Source: Planctomycetota bacterium | Lineage (GTDB): Bacteria > Planctomycetota > J058 | NCBI GenBank assembly: GCA_019636275.1 | Contig: JAHBXY010000036.1 | Location: forward strand, 1-63,915 | Length of the DNA: 63,915 bases | Reading direction: 5' to 3' | Shown: in pieces, positions 48,869 to 60,026 of the stretch | Layout of the letters: each line of letters begins with the position of its first letter | How positions within the stretch are numbered: position 1 is the stretch's first letter | Made by a program: the position numbers and the translations under genes | The notes under the pieces: generated by a model | The model's input: the letters and a program-made list of their open reading frames with translations, nothing else | Told to the model about the DNA's origin: nothing | The model's database searches: none

Positions 48869-51352
48869 ATGATGGCAATCCTCCCCCTGCGGCGCGGCCG
48901 CGCGACGCTCGGCGTCGCGGTCGCCCTGCTCCTCTGCGTCCCCTTGCACCTCCGGGCCCAGGAGGCCCAGGTCGGCCGCCAGGTGCAGGAGATCCTGGCC
49001 CGGATGGACCAGAGCCAGGGCGACGCCGTGTGGGACCAGGCCCTGGCGCTCGAGCGGCTCGGCCCCGGCGCGTCGCGGGAGCTGGCCCAGCGGGTCGACG
49101 CCGCGCGCGGCGCGACGAAGCTGGCCATGGCCAAGGCGCTCCTCGTCCTGGCCGACGGCGCCGACGAGGCGGGCCAGGCCGCGGCGGTGCGCGCCCTGAA
49201 GGACGTCGTGCGCGACCAGAACGCGGCCCGCGAGCTGCGCGTCCGCGCCTGCGACCTCCTCACCCGCTACGCCAAGCCCGCCGACGTCCAGGGCATGTCG
49301 CGCGACCTCGACCAGGTCCGCGACCCCTACGTGAAGATCGCGCTCCTGCGCACCCTCCGGCAGCGCGGCCGCAACCAGCAGGCCGGCCGCACGCTCCAGG
49401 AGTACCTCGCCAGCGAGGACGTCGGGGTGCGCGCCGAGGCGGCGCTGGCCCTGGCCGAGATCGGCAACGTCGACGCGGCGCGCGAGGTGCTGAACCAGCT
49501 GCGCGCCGAGCCGACCGAGCGCGGCCGGCGCGCCGCGGCCTACCTGGAGCAGGACAAGCTCCTGGGCAAGCTCGAGCGGTTCGGCGCCGTCGAGAACCAG
49601 GACGAGCTGGTCCGCATGCGCGACCGGCAGATCACCAACCTCGAGGGCGAGCTGGAGAAGCTGCGCCAGCAGCTCCGCTCCGGGCTGCCGGCCGAGGGCC
49701 AGGGCGGCGGCGCGGCCGTGCCCGGCCAGGCGCTCCTCAACGAGATCTTCACGCGCATCCGCGAGCAGTACGTCGACGAGAAGAAGGTGGAGCTGCAGAA
49801 GCTGATCGACGCGGCCGCCGGCGGCCTCGTCGACCACCTCGACCCGTTCTCGTCGTACATGAACGAGGACATGCTCAAGGGCTTCAACGAGAGCATCCGC
49901 CAGAACTACGGCGGCATCGGCGCCGTGGTGCAGATGGACCGCAAGAGCGGCTTCCTGACCATCCAGCGGCCGATCTACGGCAACCCGGCGCACAAGGCCG
50001 GGCTGCGCACGCTCGACCGGATCGTCGAGGTCGAGGGGCAGTCGACCAAGGGCAAGACCGTGAGCGAGCTGGTCGAGGTGCTCAAGGGTCCGGCCGGCAC
50101 GCCCGTGACGGTCAAGGTCCAGCCCTTCCTGGGCGGCCCCGAGCGCACCGTGGCGATCAAGCGCGACCAGATCACGCTCTCGAGCGTGCGCTTCGACATG
50201 CTCCCCGGCCAGGTCGGCTACGTGCAGCTGGCGCAGTTCGGCAGCTTCGCCAGCCAGGAGGTCGAGGCGGCGCTGAAGGAGCTCGAGCGGCGCGGCATGA
50301 AGGGGCTGATCCTCGACCTGCGCGGCAACCCGGGCGGCCTGCTCTCGGCGGCGGTCGAGATCGCCGACAAGTTCCTCGACGACGACAAGCTGATCGTCTA
50401 CTCGGAGGGCCGCAAGGGGACGCGCTTCGGCGCCCGGCAGGAGGACGGCGGCCCGGCCGTCGCCCACCGGCGCCGGCTCCAGGCCAAGCACCCCGACTAC
50501 CCGCTGGTCGTCCTGATCGACGAGGGGTCGGCGAGCGCGAGCGAGATCGTGGCCGGGGCGCTGCAGGCGCACGGCCGCGCCCTGCTCGTCGGCAAGCAGA
50601 CGTTCGGCAAGGGCAGCGTGCAGAACATCTTCCCGCTCGAGTCGGTGGGCGAGAAGGCCGCGCTGCGCATGACGATCGCGTACTACTACCTCCCCGACGG
50701 GCGCTGCATCCACCGCGAGCGCGACGTCGAGACGTGGAAGTTCGTCGAGCGCATCCGCGGCGAGATCGAGCGCTGGAAGCAGGACGGCAAGCTGAACGAC
50801 GCGCAGGCCAAGGAGCTGCTCGAGCAGTACGAGCAGCCGCCGGGCGGCGTCGAGCCCGACTACCGCGTCGACGCGCAGGTCCTCACGCCCGAGAAGCAGC
50901 GCGCCTACGCCATGATCCTCGACCTCCAGCTGATCGAGGAGTACATCCAGGCGCAGTGGGCCACGAGCCGCGACGCCTTCCACGGCCTCGTCAACCACGA
51001 CGGCTTCGACGTGGCCCGCTACCCGGGCTTCGAGGCGCTGTGGACGAAGGTGCAGGAGAAGCTGGACGAGGCGGCCAGGAAGACCTTCGACAAGAACGAC
51101 CTGCGCCTGCTCGTGCGCTCCTACGTGCGGCGCTTCGTGCAGGACGACGTCGAGCGGGTCCTGACCAGCGACTTCCAGGAGGACCGGCAGCTCCAGGCGG
51201 CGCTGATGATCATGGCGGAGCAGGTCGGGCAGCCGCTCGACAAGGTCCCGGAGCTGTCGTTCATCGGCAAGACCTACCCCGACGGGGTGACCCGCACCCG
51301 CGAGGCGGGCAAGCCGGGCCAGGGCGGCGCGCCCGAGCGCGACTTCAAGTAG
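48869..51352 (+). CDS. S41 C-terminal processing protease with N-terminal HEAT-like repeats
   Basis: 827 residues from ATG 48869 (GGAAGGGA upstream), beginning a signal peptide (ATLGVAVALLLCVPLHLRAQ). Residues ~50-250 are helical, HEAT-like repeats (LRVRACDLLTRYAKPADVQG, VGVRAEAALALAEIGNVDAA), then a coiled-coil-like stretch. PDZ domain ~340-430 (NYGGIGAVVQMDRKSGFLTI, GLRTLDRIVEVEGQSTKGKT). Catalytic S41 domain: serine in LIDEGSASASEIVAGAL (about residue 556), lysine in GKQTFGKGSVQ (about 580), and RGNPGGLLSAAVEIAD. CTP proteases trim periplasmic proteins. A C-terminal ~180-residue helical extension is unusual. It ends at a strong terminator. Confidence 0.95.
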   Translation: MMAILPLRRGRATLGVAVALLLCVPLHLRAQEAQVGRQVQEILARMDQSQGDAVWDQALALERLGPGASRELAQRVDAARGATKLAMAKALLVLADGADEAGQAAAVRALKDVVRDQNAARELRVRACDLLTRYAKPADVQGMSRDLDQVRDPYVKIALLRTLRQRGRNQQAGRTLQEYLASEDVGVRAEAALALAEIGNVDAAREVLNQLRAEPTERGRRAAAYLEQDKLLGKLERFGAVENQDELVRMRDRQITNLEGELEKLRQQLRSGLPAEGQGGGAAVPGQALLNEIFTRIREQYVDEKKVELQKLIDAAAGGLVDHLDPFSSYMNEDMLKGFNESIRQNYGGIGAVVQMDRKSGFLTIQRPIYGNPAHKAGLRTLDRIVEVEGQSTKGKTVSELVEVLKGPAGTPVTVKVQPFLGGPERTVAIKRDQITLSSVRFDMLPGQVGYVQLAQFGSFASQEVEAALKELERRGMKGLILDLRGNPGGLLSAAVEIADKFLDDDKLIVYSEGRKGTRFGARQEDGGPAVAHRRRLQAKHPDYPLVVLIDEGSASASEIVAGALQAHGRALLVGKQTFGKGSVQNIFPLESVGEKAALRMTIAYYYLPDGRCIHRERDVETWKFVERIRGEIERWKQDGKLNDAQAKELLEQYEQPPGGVEPDYRVDAQVLTPEKQRAYAMILDLQLIEEYIQAQWATSRDAFHGLVNHDGFDVARYPGFEALWTKVQEKLDEAARKTFDKNDLRLLVRSYVRRFVQDDVERVLTSDFQEDRQLQAALMIMAEQVGQPLDKVPELSFIGKTYPDGVTRTREAGKPGQGGAPERDFK

Positions 51353-51380
51353 CGCCGCCGGGTCCGACCAGGACGCGAGG

Positions 51381-51415
51381 GGGCCACCGAGCAGCTCGGT
51401 GGCCCTCGTCGTTTT
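51381..51415 (+). terminator. Rho-independent terminator after the S41 protease
   Basis: Perfect 12-bp stem (GGGCCACCGAGC / GCTCGGTGGCCC) followed by TCGTCGTTTT. Confidence 0.85.
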
Positions 51416-51601
51416 CTCCGGCCACGGTCGCTCGGGCCGCCGTTTGCCACGCTTCCCCGTGACCCCCGGGAGGCGTAGAATCCGCTTGACTTATGGCGGG
51501 CGCCTGAGAGACTCGCGCCCCATCACCCGTCAGATCCCCCACGTCTCCGACGACCGCGCAGCCAGACGCGCGCCCGTCCCGGGGCGGGGAGAGGAAGCGC
51601 A

Positions 51602-52789
<1,188 letters not shown>

Positions 52790-52818
52790 CCGCCGGTCGG
52801 GTCGACACGCACACGGAC

Positions 52819-52842
52819 GGGGCCGCGCAGGGGCGCGGCCCC
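52819..52842 (+). terminator. hairpin between metK and ahcY
   Basis: Perfect 10-bp stem GGGGCCGCGC / GCGCGGCCCC with a 4-nt loop; no T-tract. It may attenuate rather than stop transcription into ahcY. Confidence 0.5.
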
Positions 52843-52863
52843 GAGCACTCACGGACACGCACG

Positions 52864-52886
52864 GGCCGGCGCGCGAGGCGCCGGCC
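52864..52886 (+). promoter_or_regulatory. hairpin immediately before the ahcY ribosome binding site
   Basis: Perfect 9-bp stem GGCCGGCGC / GCGCCGGCC with a 5-nt loop, ending 5 nt before AGGAG (52892-52896) and 15 nt before the ATG at 52902. It could influence ahcY translation or mRNA stability. No known SAM or SAH riboswitch pattern was recognised here. Confidence 0.4.
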
Positions 52887-52901
52887 GCCTCAGGAGAGTT
52901 C

Positions 52902-54218
52902 ATGGCCAAGGTCGCTCAGTTCATGGATTACAAGGTCGCGGACATCGGGCTCGCGGAGTGGGGTCGCAAGGAGATCGCCATCGCCGAGAGCGAGATGCCC
53001 GGCCTCATGGCCCTCCGCGAGGAGTACGCCGGGCAGAAGCCGCTCACCGGCGCGCGCATCGCCGGCAGCCTCCACATGACGATCCAGACGGCGGTGCTCA
53101 TCGAGACGCTCGTCGAGCTCGGCGCCGAGCTGCGCTGGTCGTCGTGCAACATCTTCTCCACCCAGGACCACGCCGCCGCGGCGATCGCCGCCCGCGGCAT
53201 CCCCGTGTTCGCCTGGAAGGGCGAGTCGGAGGAGGAGTACTGGTGGTGCATCGAGCAGACGATCACCGGCCCCGACGGCTGGCGCCCGAACATGCTCCTC
53301 GATGACGGCGGCGACCTGACCATCGTCATGCACCAGAAGTTCCCGCAGCTCCTGGCCGAGGTGAAGGGCCTGTCGGAGGAGACGACGACCGGCGTCCACC
53401 GCCTCTACGAGATGATGAAGAAGGGCACCCTCAAGGTCCCCGCCATCAACGTCAACGACTCGGTCACCAAGTCGAAGTTCGACAACCTCTACGGCTGCCG
53501 CGAGTCGCTGCTCGACGGGATCAAGCGCGCCACGGGCGTGATGATCGCGGGCAAGGTCGCCGTGGTCGCCGGCTACGGCGACGTGGGCAAGGGCTGCGCG
53601 CAGTCGCTGCGCGGCTTCGGCGCGCGCGTCCTCGTGACCGAGATCGACCCGATCTGCGCCCTGCAGGCGGCGATGGAGGGCTACGAGGTCGTGACGATGG
53701 ACGAGGCGTGCGCCCTGGGCGACATCTTCGTCACGACGACCGGCTGCATGAAGGTCATCACGCGCCCGCACATGGACCGCATGAAGGACCAGGCGATCGT
53801 GTGCAACATCGGCCACTTCGACTGCGAGATCGACGTCGACTCGCTGGTGAAGGACAAGGGCCTCACCTGGGAGGAGGTCAAGCCCCAGGTCGACCAGATC
53901 ATCTGGCCGAACGGCAAGCGCCTGACCCTCCTGGCCAAGGGCCGCCTGGTGAACCTGGGCTGCGCCAACGGCCACCCCAGCTTCGTCATGTCGGCCTCGT
54001 TCACCAACCAGGTGCTGGCCCAGATCGAGCTCTGGCTGCACACCGACCGCTACGAGCGCGGCAAGGTCTACGTGCTGCCCAAGTCGCTCGACGAGCGCGT
54101 CGCGCGGCTGCACCTCGAGAAGCTCGGCGTGAAGCTCACCCGCCTCACGCCGGAGCAGGCGACCTACCTGAACATCCCCGCCGAGGGGCCGTTCAAGCCC
54201 GAGCACTACCGCTACTAG
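52902..54218 (+). CDS. ahcY: adenosylhomocysteinase (S-adenosylhomocysteine hydrolase)
   Basis: 438 residues. Hydrolyses S-adenosylhomocysteine to adenosine and homocysteine, relieving inhibition of methyltransferases. Signature sequences: [52 protein letters not shown]-binding [20 protein letters not shown], and the C-terminal PFKPEHYRY that reaches the neighbouring subunit's cofactor. The length is typical of bacterial and eukaryotic enzymes. The start at ATG 52902 is preceded by AGGAGA and by a regulatory-looking hairpin. Downstream of metK in the same direction. Confidence 0.98.
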   Translation: MAKVAQFMDYKVADIGLAEWGRKEIAIAESEMPGLMALREEYAGQKPLTGARIAGSLHMTIQTAVLIETLVELGAELRWSSCNIFSTQDHAAAAIAARGIPVFAWKGESEEEYWWCIEQTITGPDGWRPNMLLDDGGDLTIVMHQKFPQLLAEVKGLSEETTTGVHRLYEMMKKGTLKVPAINVNDSVTKSKFDNLYGCRESLLDGIKRATGVMIAGKVAVVAGYGDVGKGCAQSLRGFGARVLVTEIDPICALQAAMEGYEVVTMDEACALGDIFVTTTGCMKVITRPHMDRMKDQAIVCNIGHFDCEIDVDSLVKDKGLTWEEVKPQVDQIIWPNGKRLTLLAKGRLVNLGCANGHPSFVMSASFTNQVLAQIELWLHTDRYERGKVYVLPKSLDERVARLHLEKLGVKLTRLTPEQATYLNIPAEGPFKPEHYRY

Positions 54219-54240
54219 CAGGTGAACGCGCGGTAACCCG

Positions 54241-54267
54241 CGAGGCCGGCCGTCATGGCCGGCCTCG
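54241..54267 (+). terminator. terminator after ahcY
   Basis: Perfect 11-bp stem CGAGGCCGGCC / GGCCGGCCTCG with a 5-nt loop, followed by TGGCGTTT. Confidence 0.75.
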
Positions 54268-54332
54268 TGGCGTTTCCGGACCGCCTTGCCGTGTCGACGC
54301 GATGGTCCTACAAGAGGATGTCGCGAGGGCGC

Positions 54333-54527
54333 ATGGCGAAGGCGGCCAAGAAGAAGGCCAAGCGGCGGGGGCGTCCGCCGAAGCCCCCGCACGAGAAGCG
54401 GGTCCTGCTGACGGTGTCGATCGACCCCGGTCAGCGCGCGTGGATCGACGCCCAGTGCAAGGCGCAGGGGCGGGGCCGCTCCGAGTTCGTGCGCGAGATC
54501 ATCGACCGGGCGATCGCGCGCTCCTAG
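54333..54527 (+). CDS. ribbon-helix-helix (CopG/Arc-like) DNA-binding protein with basic tail
   Basis: 64 residues from ATG 54333 (GAGGG upstream; ATG 54318 is an alternative). A lysine/arginine-rich N-terminus with an AT-hook-like core (KKKAKRRGRPPKPP) precedes a ribbon-helix-helix fold: VLLTVSIDPGQRAWIDAQCK (strand and first helix) and GRSEFVREIIDRAIARS (second helix, with the conserved S-x-x-V/I-R-x-x-I). RHH dimers bind short palindromes. No toxin gene follows, so it is more likely a small regulator than an antitoxin. It ends at a very long hairpin. Confidence 0.75.
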   Translation: MAKAAKKKAKRRGRPPKPPHEKRVLLTVSIDPGQRAWIDAQCKAQGRGRSEFVREIIDRAIARS

Positions 54528-54572
54528 AGGTCCGGCAGGAAGGCCGCTTCGCGGCCTTCCTGCCGGGCCTCT
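54526..54572 (+). terminator. very long terminator hairpin after the RHH gene
   Basis: Perfect 16-bp stem at 54532-54547 / 54551-54566 (CCGGCAGGAAGGCCGC and its complement) with a TTC loop, extended by an AGAGG/CCTCT outer pair. Confidence 0.8.
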
Positions 54573-54600
54573 AGCCTCATCGCTGATGCCGGGGGATCCG

Positions 54601-54662
54601 TGTGCTCGGCCGCTGCTATCTCACATCACGAGGACTTACGGGTGGATCGGCGGCCGAGCACA
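54601..54662. repeat. 13-bp inverted repeat with 36-nt loop
   Basis: TGTGCTCGGCCGC (54601-54613) and its exact complement GCGGCCGAGCACA (54650-54662) enclose 36 nt of unusually mixed sequence (TGCTATCTCACATCACGAGG at the start). It lies in a gene-free interval after the RHH terminator and could be a small structured RNA. No promoter was identified. Confidence 0.5.
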
Positions 54663-54740
54663 GGGACCCCCGGCCGGAGTCGGCCCGGCCCGGCCCGTCC
54701 GAGGCACCTGCTTGGCGCATTTCCGGCCGGGCCTCTAGCC

Positions 54741-54848
54741 GACGGGTGGCTGGAACCCGCACGCGAGGCGAGGGCGTGGAGGCCGGGCCGTCGATCGCCT
54801 GACCCTACGACCCGCGCGCGCCCCCCGTCGCCGGGCAGCCGTCGATCA
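54741..54848 (+). repeat. dispersed repeat R2, partial copy C
   Basis: Shares the GCGAGGCGAGGGCG and TACGACCCGCGCGCGCCCCC segments and the terminal GCAGCCGTCG with the full R2 copies, but lacks the left stem arm. Its right end runs into the last codons of the frameshifted gene at 54805, so the repeat supplies that gene's final residues and stop codon. Confidence 0.6.
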
Positions 54849-55405
54849 CGCAGGCAGAGACGAGCCAGGGGAGCCACAGGTGGCGCAGGTGCGCCGCACC
54901 GCTGCCGCCGAGGCCGCGCCGGGCCAGGCCGGCGACCGCCAGGCGCAGGAGCGCCGCCAGCGGGTCGTCGGTCCGGGGCGGCGCGACGCGGCCCGCCAGG
55001 GCGGAGAAGTCGCGCAGGGCCTGGCCCAGATGCGCCGGGCAGGGGCAACGGAGCCACTCGTCGGCCGCGGACAGGGCCCGCTCGGCGGCGCGCCGCTCGG
55101 CGGCGGGCGGTCGGCTCCCGCCCAGGGCGGCCCGGGCCAGCGCCGCCGCGGCGCGGATGCGGGCCTCGTCGTCGGCCGCGCGAGCGCCACCACGCGCGCC
55201 CGGCGAGGTCGTCGAGGTCGCCCGGCGGGCGCGGGGCCCGCTCGAGGGCGGCCCGGGCGGCCGCGTGGCCGCACTCGGCCGCCAGGGCCAGGCGCACGAG
55301 GTCCACCCGGCCGGCCCTGAGGCCTTGGCGCAGGTGCCGCACCTCGTCCTCGGGCGCGCCGCTCGCGCGCCACCGCCGCTCTCCCCGCCGGAGCTGCTCG
55401 TCCAT
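54805..55405 (-). pseudogene. frameshifted small helical protein of a Planctomycetota/Myxococcota-type family
   Basis: From ATG 55405 the start MDEQLRRGERRWRASGAPED, then EDEVRHLRQGLRAGRVDLVR and LALAAECGHAAARAALERAP, matches a paralogous family of short proteins in these lineages (E-R-R-W-R-x-S-G-x-P-E-D-E then A-G-x-x-x-x-x-R-L-x-L-A). Near 55185 the frame shifts; the continuation ADDEARIRAAAALARAALGG and further helices run to a stop at 54805 whose last codons lie in repeat R2. A single indel or sequencing error explains the split. Function of the family is unknown. Confidence 0.65.
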
Positions 55406-55459
55406 GGGCGGCCCATGCTAGCCGCCGCCTGCAACTCGGCACGCGTGAGCGCGACGAGG

Positions 55460-55927
55460 TCAGGCCACCATCGAGCGCAGCATCCAGGCCGTCTTCTCGT
55501 GCGTGCGCATGCGCCCGACGAGCAGGTCGACGCTGGCCTCGTCGTGGCCCTCCTCCGCCACGGGCAGGACGGCGCGCGCCGCGCGGACGACGGCCTCGTT
55601 GTCCTGCGCGAGCTGGCGGACCATGTCGTCGGCCTTCGGCACGCCGGTCTCCTCACGGATGCTCGAGAGCCGGGCGAACTGGCTGTAGCTGCCGGGCGCG
55701 AAGACCCCGAGGGCGCGGATGCGCTCGGCGATGTCATCGACGGCCACGGCGAGCTCGGTGTACTGCGTCTCGAACAGCGTGTGCAGGGCCTGGAACTGCG
55801 GCCCGGTCACGTTCCAGTGGAACGCGTGCGTCTTCAGGTACAGGGCGTAGGTGTCGGCCAGGACCTTCGACAGGCCCTCGGCGATCTTCTGCCGCTGCGC
55901 CTCGTCGATGCCGATGTCGATCTTCAC
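55460..55927 (-). CDS. dps: Dps-family DNA-binding/ferritin-like protein
   Basis: 155 residues from GTG 55927 (AGGAG upstream), normal length. Dps dodecamers oxidise and store iron and protect DNA from peroxide. Ferroxidase-site residues are visible at the dimer interface: His in [19 protein letters not shown], Asp/Glu in [14 protein letters not shown]. Short N-terminus without a lysine-rich DNA-binding tail, so it may protect mainly by iron oxidation. It lies near the ahpC/ahpD peroxiredoxin genes, consistent with an oxidative-stress cluster, separated from them by repeat R1 copy 3. A half-copy of the 9.4-kb minisatellite lies just upstream. Confidence 0.93.
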   Translation of the reverse strand: MKIDIGIDEAQRQKIAEGLSKVLADTYALYLKTHAFHWNVTGPQFQALHTLFETQYTELAVAVDDIAERIRALGVFAPGSYSQFARLSSIREETGVPKADDMVRQLAQDNEAVVRAARAVLPVAEEGHDEASVDLLVGRMRTHEKTAWMLRSMVA

Positions 55928-56137
55928 GGGGTCACTCCTGAGTGATGCGCTTGCGAGGGGCGGGCGATGGGCGCAAGCCCCCCGATCGGGATGAATTGGC
56001 CCGCTCCGCCCGTCCCCTCGTTCGCTCTGGCGGGTAGCACGGCGGCGAGAGAGAGCGCGCTCGAGCTCTCTCCTCCTCTCCGGGCAGGATCTTCCGGCCC
56101 CCTCGCCGACAGGGCAAGGGGTCCTCGCGGTCCACGT

Positions 56138-56314
56138 CGCGGCTCACAGCGGCCGTCGCTTGTTTCTGATGTCCACGTCCGGGCGCGCGGCTCGATGCTC
56201 CGATCCGCAGTGAGGCACCTGTCGCCCTCGCTCCGGCCGCTACGCGGCCTCCCTCGGGGATGGCGCCACCGCTCGATCTGCTCGCTTCGCTCGCAGCTCG
56301 AGCGGTGAGCGCGG
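56138..56314 (-). repeat. dispersed repeat R1, copy 3 (abuts a stop codon)
   Basis: 177 bp, about 90 % like copy 1 by eye. Hairpin GGCCGC-TAC-GCGGCC at 56235-56249. On the minus strand it begins directly after the ahpD TGA (TCA at 56315-56317). Confidence 0.85.
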
Positions 56315-56845
56315 TCACGCCCCTTCGAGGGCGAGCGCCTGCGCCAGCCCGCGCACGACCGCGGCCGCGCGCACGGCGTCGTGCACCTGCTCCTCGCTCA
56401 GGCCCGCCTTGACCACGACGTCCTCGTGCGCGCGGACGCACATCTCGCAGCCGTGGATGGCCGCGACGGCGAGGCTCATGAGCTCGAGGTCGGCCTTGCT
56501 CGTGGCGGGCTTGGCGAGGCGGTGCATGCGCAGGCGGGCGGGCCGCTCGGCGTAGCTGGCCTTGCCGATCATGTGCCGGAAGCGGTAGTAGACGGTGTTC
56601 ATGGCCATGATCGCGGCCGCCGCGCGCGCGTCCTCGAAGGCGGCCTCGGGCGCGCCGGCCGCGCGCCCGGCCTCGGTCAGGGCTCGCGCCAGGTCGGGCG
56701 CCCCGGCCGCGTGGGCGGCGGCCACGGCCACCCCCCAGCGCTGCCCCGCCGTGAGCGAGTCGGCCTCGAGCACGGCGCCGAGGTTCAGCCGCAGGTCGCG
56801 GGCGACCTCCGGCACGCGCTCGAGGAGGGTCTCCAGGGCGCTCAC
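56315..56845 (-). CDS. ahpD: AhpD-like alkylhydroperoxidase
   Basis: 176 residues when started at GTG 56845, whose GTGA overlaps the ahpC stop codon. A carboxymuconolactone decarboxylase-fold protein of the AhpD type: the active site HGCEMCVRAHE carries the redox C-x2-C with the flanking His, and an upstream glutamate lies in KADLELMSLAV. In mycobacteria AhpD reduces AhpC through this dithiol. The ahpC-ahpD order and translational coupling fit the same role. An N-terminal helix repeat (LETLLERVPEVARDLRLNLG) is typical of the family. Confidence 0.92.
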   Translation of the reverse strand: MSALETLLERVPEVARDLRLNLGAVLEADSLTAGQRWGVAVAAAHAAGAPDLARALTEAGRAAGAPEAAFEDARAAAAIMAMNTVYYRFRHMIGKASYAERPARLRMHRLAKPATSKADLELMSLAVAAIHGCEMCVRAHEDVVVKAGLSEEQVHDAVRAAAVVRGLAQALALEGA

Positions 56846-57390
56846 GCCGCCTCCAGCGTCTTCTGGCCCTTCTGCCAGTTGCAGGGGCACAGCTCGTCGG
56901 TCTGCAGGGCGTCGAGGACGCGCAGGACCTCGGGGATGCTGCGGCCGACCGACAGGTCGTTCACGGTCACCCAGCGCACGACGCCGTCCGGGTCGACGAT
57001 GAGCGTGGCCCGCAGGGGCACGCCGTCGTCGTGCAGGACGCCCAGGGCCTGCGACAGCTCGCGCTTCGTGTCGGCGAGCATGGAGTAGGGCAGGTCGCGC
57101 AGGTCATGGTGCTCGCGGCGCCAGGCCAGGTGGACGTAGTGCGTGTCCGTGCTGAAGCCGAGGAGCCGCGCGTCGCGGTCCTCGAAGTCCCGCGCGCGCC
57201 GGCCGAACTCGGCCAGCTCCGTCGGGCACACGAACGTGAAGTCCATGGGCCAGGAGAACAGCACCAGCCAGCGGCCGCGCGTGGCCTCGGCGGAGACGTC
57301 CTCGAACGGCTGGTTGCCCAGGCCGTCGACGGGCCCGCCCTTGAGGGCCTTGAGGTGGAAGTCGGGGAGGCGATCACCGACGCGGATCAT
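56842..57390 (-). CDS. ahpC: AhpC-type peroxiredoxin
   Basis: 182 residues. A 2-Cys peroxiredoxin reducing hydrogen peroxide and organic hydroperoxides. The peroxidatic cysteine is in MDFTFVCPTELAEFG, the resolving cysteine near the C-terminus in DELCPCNWQKG. STDTHYVHLAWRREH is the conserved AhpC/TSA segment. Coupled to ahpD by a 4-bp overlap. Upstream (57430-57523) are a -24/-12-type promoter and two palindromes, and the divergent gene encodes a GAF-type sigma54 activator, so RpoN-dependent induction is the likely mode of control. Confidence 0.95.
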   Translation of the reverse strand: MIRVGDRLPDFHLKALKGGPVDGLGNQPFEDVSAEATRGRWLVLFSWPMDFTFVCPTELAEFGRRARDFEDRDARLLGFSTDTHYVHLAWRREHHDLRDLPYSMLADTKRELSQALGVLHDDGVPLRATLIVDPDGVVRWVTVNDLSVGRSIPEVLRVLDALQTDELCPCNWQKGQKTLEAA

Positions 57391-57429
57391 GGGGAAGCTC
57401 CTTGCAGTGTTGCGGTTGACGAGAGTCCT

Positions 57430-57447
57430 AAAGAACGCGGCGTGCCA
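57430..57447 (-). promoter_or_regulatory. candidate sigma54 (-24/-12) promoter of ahpC-ahpD
   Basis: On the minus strand TGGCACG (57447-57441) is followed after four bases by GTTCTTT; the consensus is TGGCACG-N4-TTGC(A/T). The invariant GG is present; the -12 GC reads TC. The start codon of ahpC is about 40 bp downstream. Confidence 0.55.
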
Positions 57448-57492
57448 ACGGCCATGACCTTGCGTGTCAGTGGCTTACGTCTCGGGGCCGCC

Positions 57493-57523
57493 ACCGACAT
57501 ATCGGTGCCACCGACATGTCGGT
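57493..57523. promoter_or_regulatory. two palindromic operators (candidate activator binding sites)
   Basis: ACCGACATGTCGGT (57510-57523) is a perfect 14-bp palindrome; ACCGACATATCGGT (57493-57506) differs at one position. They are 17 bp apart, about 75-95 bp upstream of the proposed ahpC transcription start: the usual placement of upstream activator sites for sigma54 regulators. Confidence 0.65.
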
Positions 57524-57569
57524 ATCCTGGCACTGGCCGATCGGTGCCGCCGCGCTACGCTGGGAGACG

Positions 57570-59111
<1,542 letters not shown>

Positions 59112-59158
59112 CGCGCGCGCCGTTGCCCGGTCGCCGTCCCGCCGGTAGCTTGCGACGC

Positions 59159-59983
59159 GTGAGACGCCGCCCCGGCCTCCTCCTCCTCCTCGCGCTCTCC
59201 CTCGGCTGCGCGTCCGCCCCGCTGGGAGCCGACTGGGACGACCTCTCCCCGGCCGCCCGCGACGCGCGGGCGCTCGACGCCCTCCGCGACCTCTTCGCCT
59301 CCGGCGTGGGGCCCGGGGGCGAGGCCGTCGACGACCGCCGGGTGGTGGCCGTCGACCTCGGCGGGGTCCTGTACGAGGTCGGCGGCGCGCCCTCGCGCCT
59401 GCGCTGGGATGACGTCGAGGCGGTCGAGCAGGTCGACCCGCCCGTCCGCGCCGGACGGACGGCGGACCTGCGCCTCTACCTGCGCGAGGACGCCGTCACG
59501 GGCGGCGACCTCCCCGACGTGGTCGTGCCCCGCCTCCTCGGCCTGGGCCTCGCCCGACCTTACGTGCCCCTCGACCGCCGCCCGCGCGGGGGGCGGCGCC
59601 GCCTCGTCGCGGCCCTCGAGCACGTGCGCGGTCGCGGCGGCGAGGCGCCGCTCCCACCACCGCCGCTCCCGCCGGCGGCCGTGCCCGCCGTCGCGCCGGT
59701 CGCCTCGGACGCGACGTCGCCGGCGATCGCCCCGGACTCGACGTCGCCGCCGCCGGTCGCTCCGGACGCGACGTCGTCGCCGGTCGCTCCGGACGCGACC
59801 TCGTCGCCGCCGGTCGCCCCGGACTCGACGTCGCCGCCGGTCGTCGAACCACCCCGCCTCGAGCCGTCCCGCCTCGACGAGGTCGAGGAGGCCCTGCGCC
59901 GCCTCCGCGCCTGGCGCGACGAGGGCCTCATCACCCCCGACGAGTACGAGGCCAAGCGGCGGGCTCTGCTCGAGGGGCTCTAG
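59159..59983 (+). CDS. lipoprotein with repeat linker and C-terminal SHOCT domain
   Basis: 274 residues from GTG 59159. A lipoprotein signal peptide (PGLLLLLALSLGC, lipobox L-S-L-G-C) puts it in a membrane. Residues ~25-165 form an unrecognised domain (VVAVDLGGVLYEVGGAPSRL, LRLYLREDAVTGGDLPDVVV). A low-complexity linker follows with five near repeats of VAPDATSSP/IAPDSTSPP (59696-59850). The last ~30 residues are a SHOCT motif: LRRLRAWRDEGLITPDEYEA then KRRALLEGL. SHOCT tails are thought to mediate oligomerisation. Follows the sigma54 activator by 47 bp on the same strand. Confidence 0.75.
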   Translation: MRRRPGLLLLLALSLGCASAPLGADWDDLSPAARDARALDALRDLFASGVGPGGEAVDDRRVVAVDLGGVLYEVGGAPSRLRWDDVEAVEQVDPPVRAGRTADLRLYLREDAVTGGDLPDVVVPRLLGLGLARPYVPLDRRPRGGRRRLVAALEHVRGRGGEAPLPPPPLPPAAVPAVAPVASDATSPAIAPDSTSPPPVAPDATSSPVAPDATSSPPVAPDSTSPPVVEPPRLEPSRLDEVEEALRRLRAWRDEGLITPDEYEAKRRALLEGL

Positions 59984-60026
59984 CCCGGGCCTGCCGTTCT
60001 TCAAGCACGCGACCCGATCGACACAC

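Noticed and set aside
51416..51601. SAM or SAH riboswitch before metK
   Set aside because: No recognisable SAM-I, SAM-II or SAH core was found; the region only shows a possible TTGACT box at ~51487.
54333..54527. Toxin-antitoxin pair
   Set aside because: The RHH protein has no adjacent toxin and is followed by a terminator hairpin and a gene-free interval.
57493..57523. NorR-type binding sites
   Set aside because: NorR sites are GT-N7-AC; the palindromes ACCGACATRTCGGT differ, so the activator is not called NorR.
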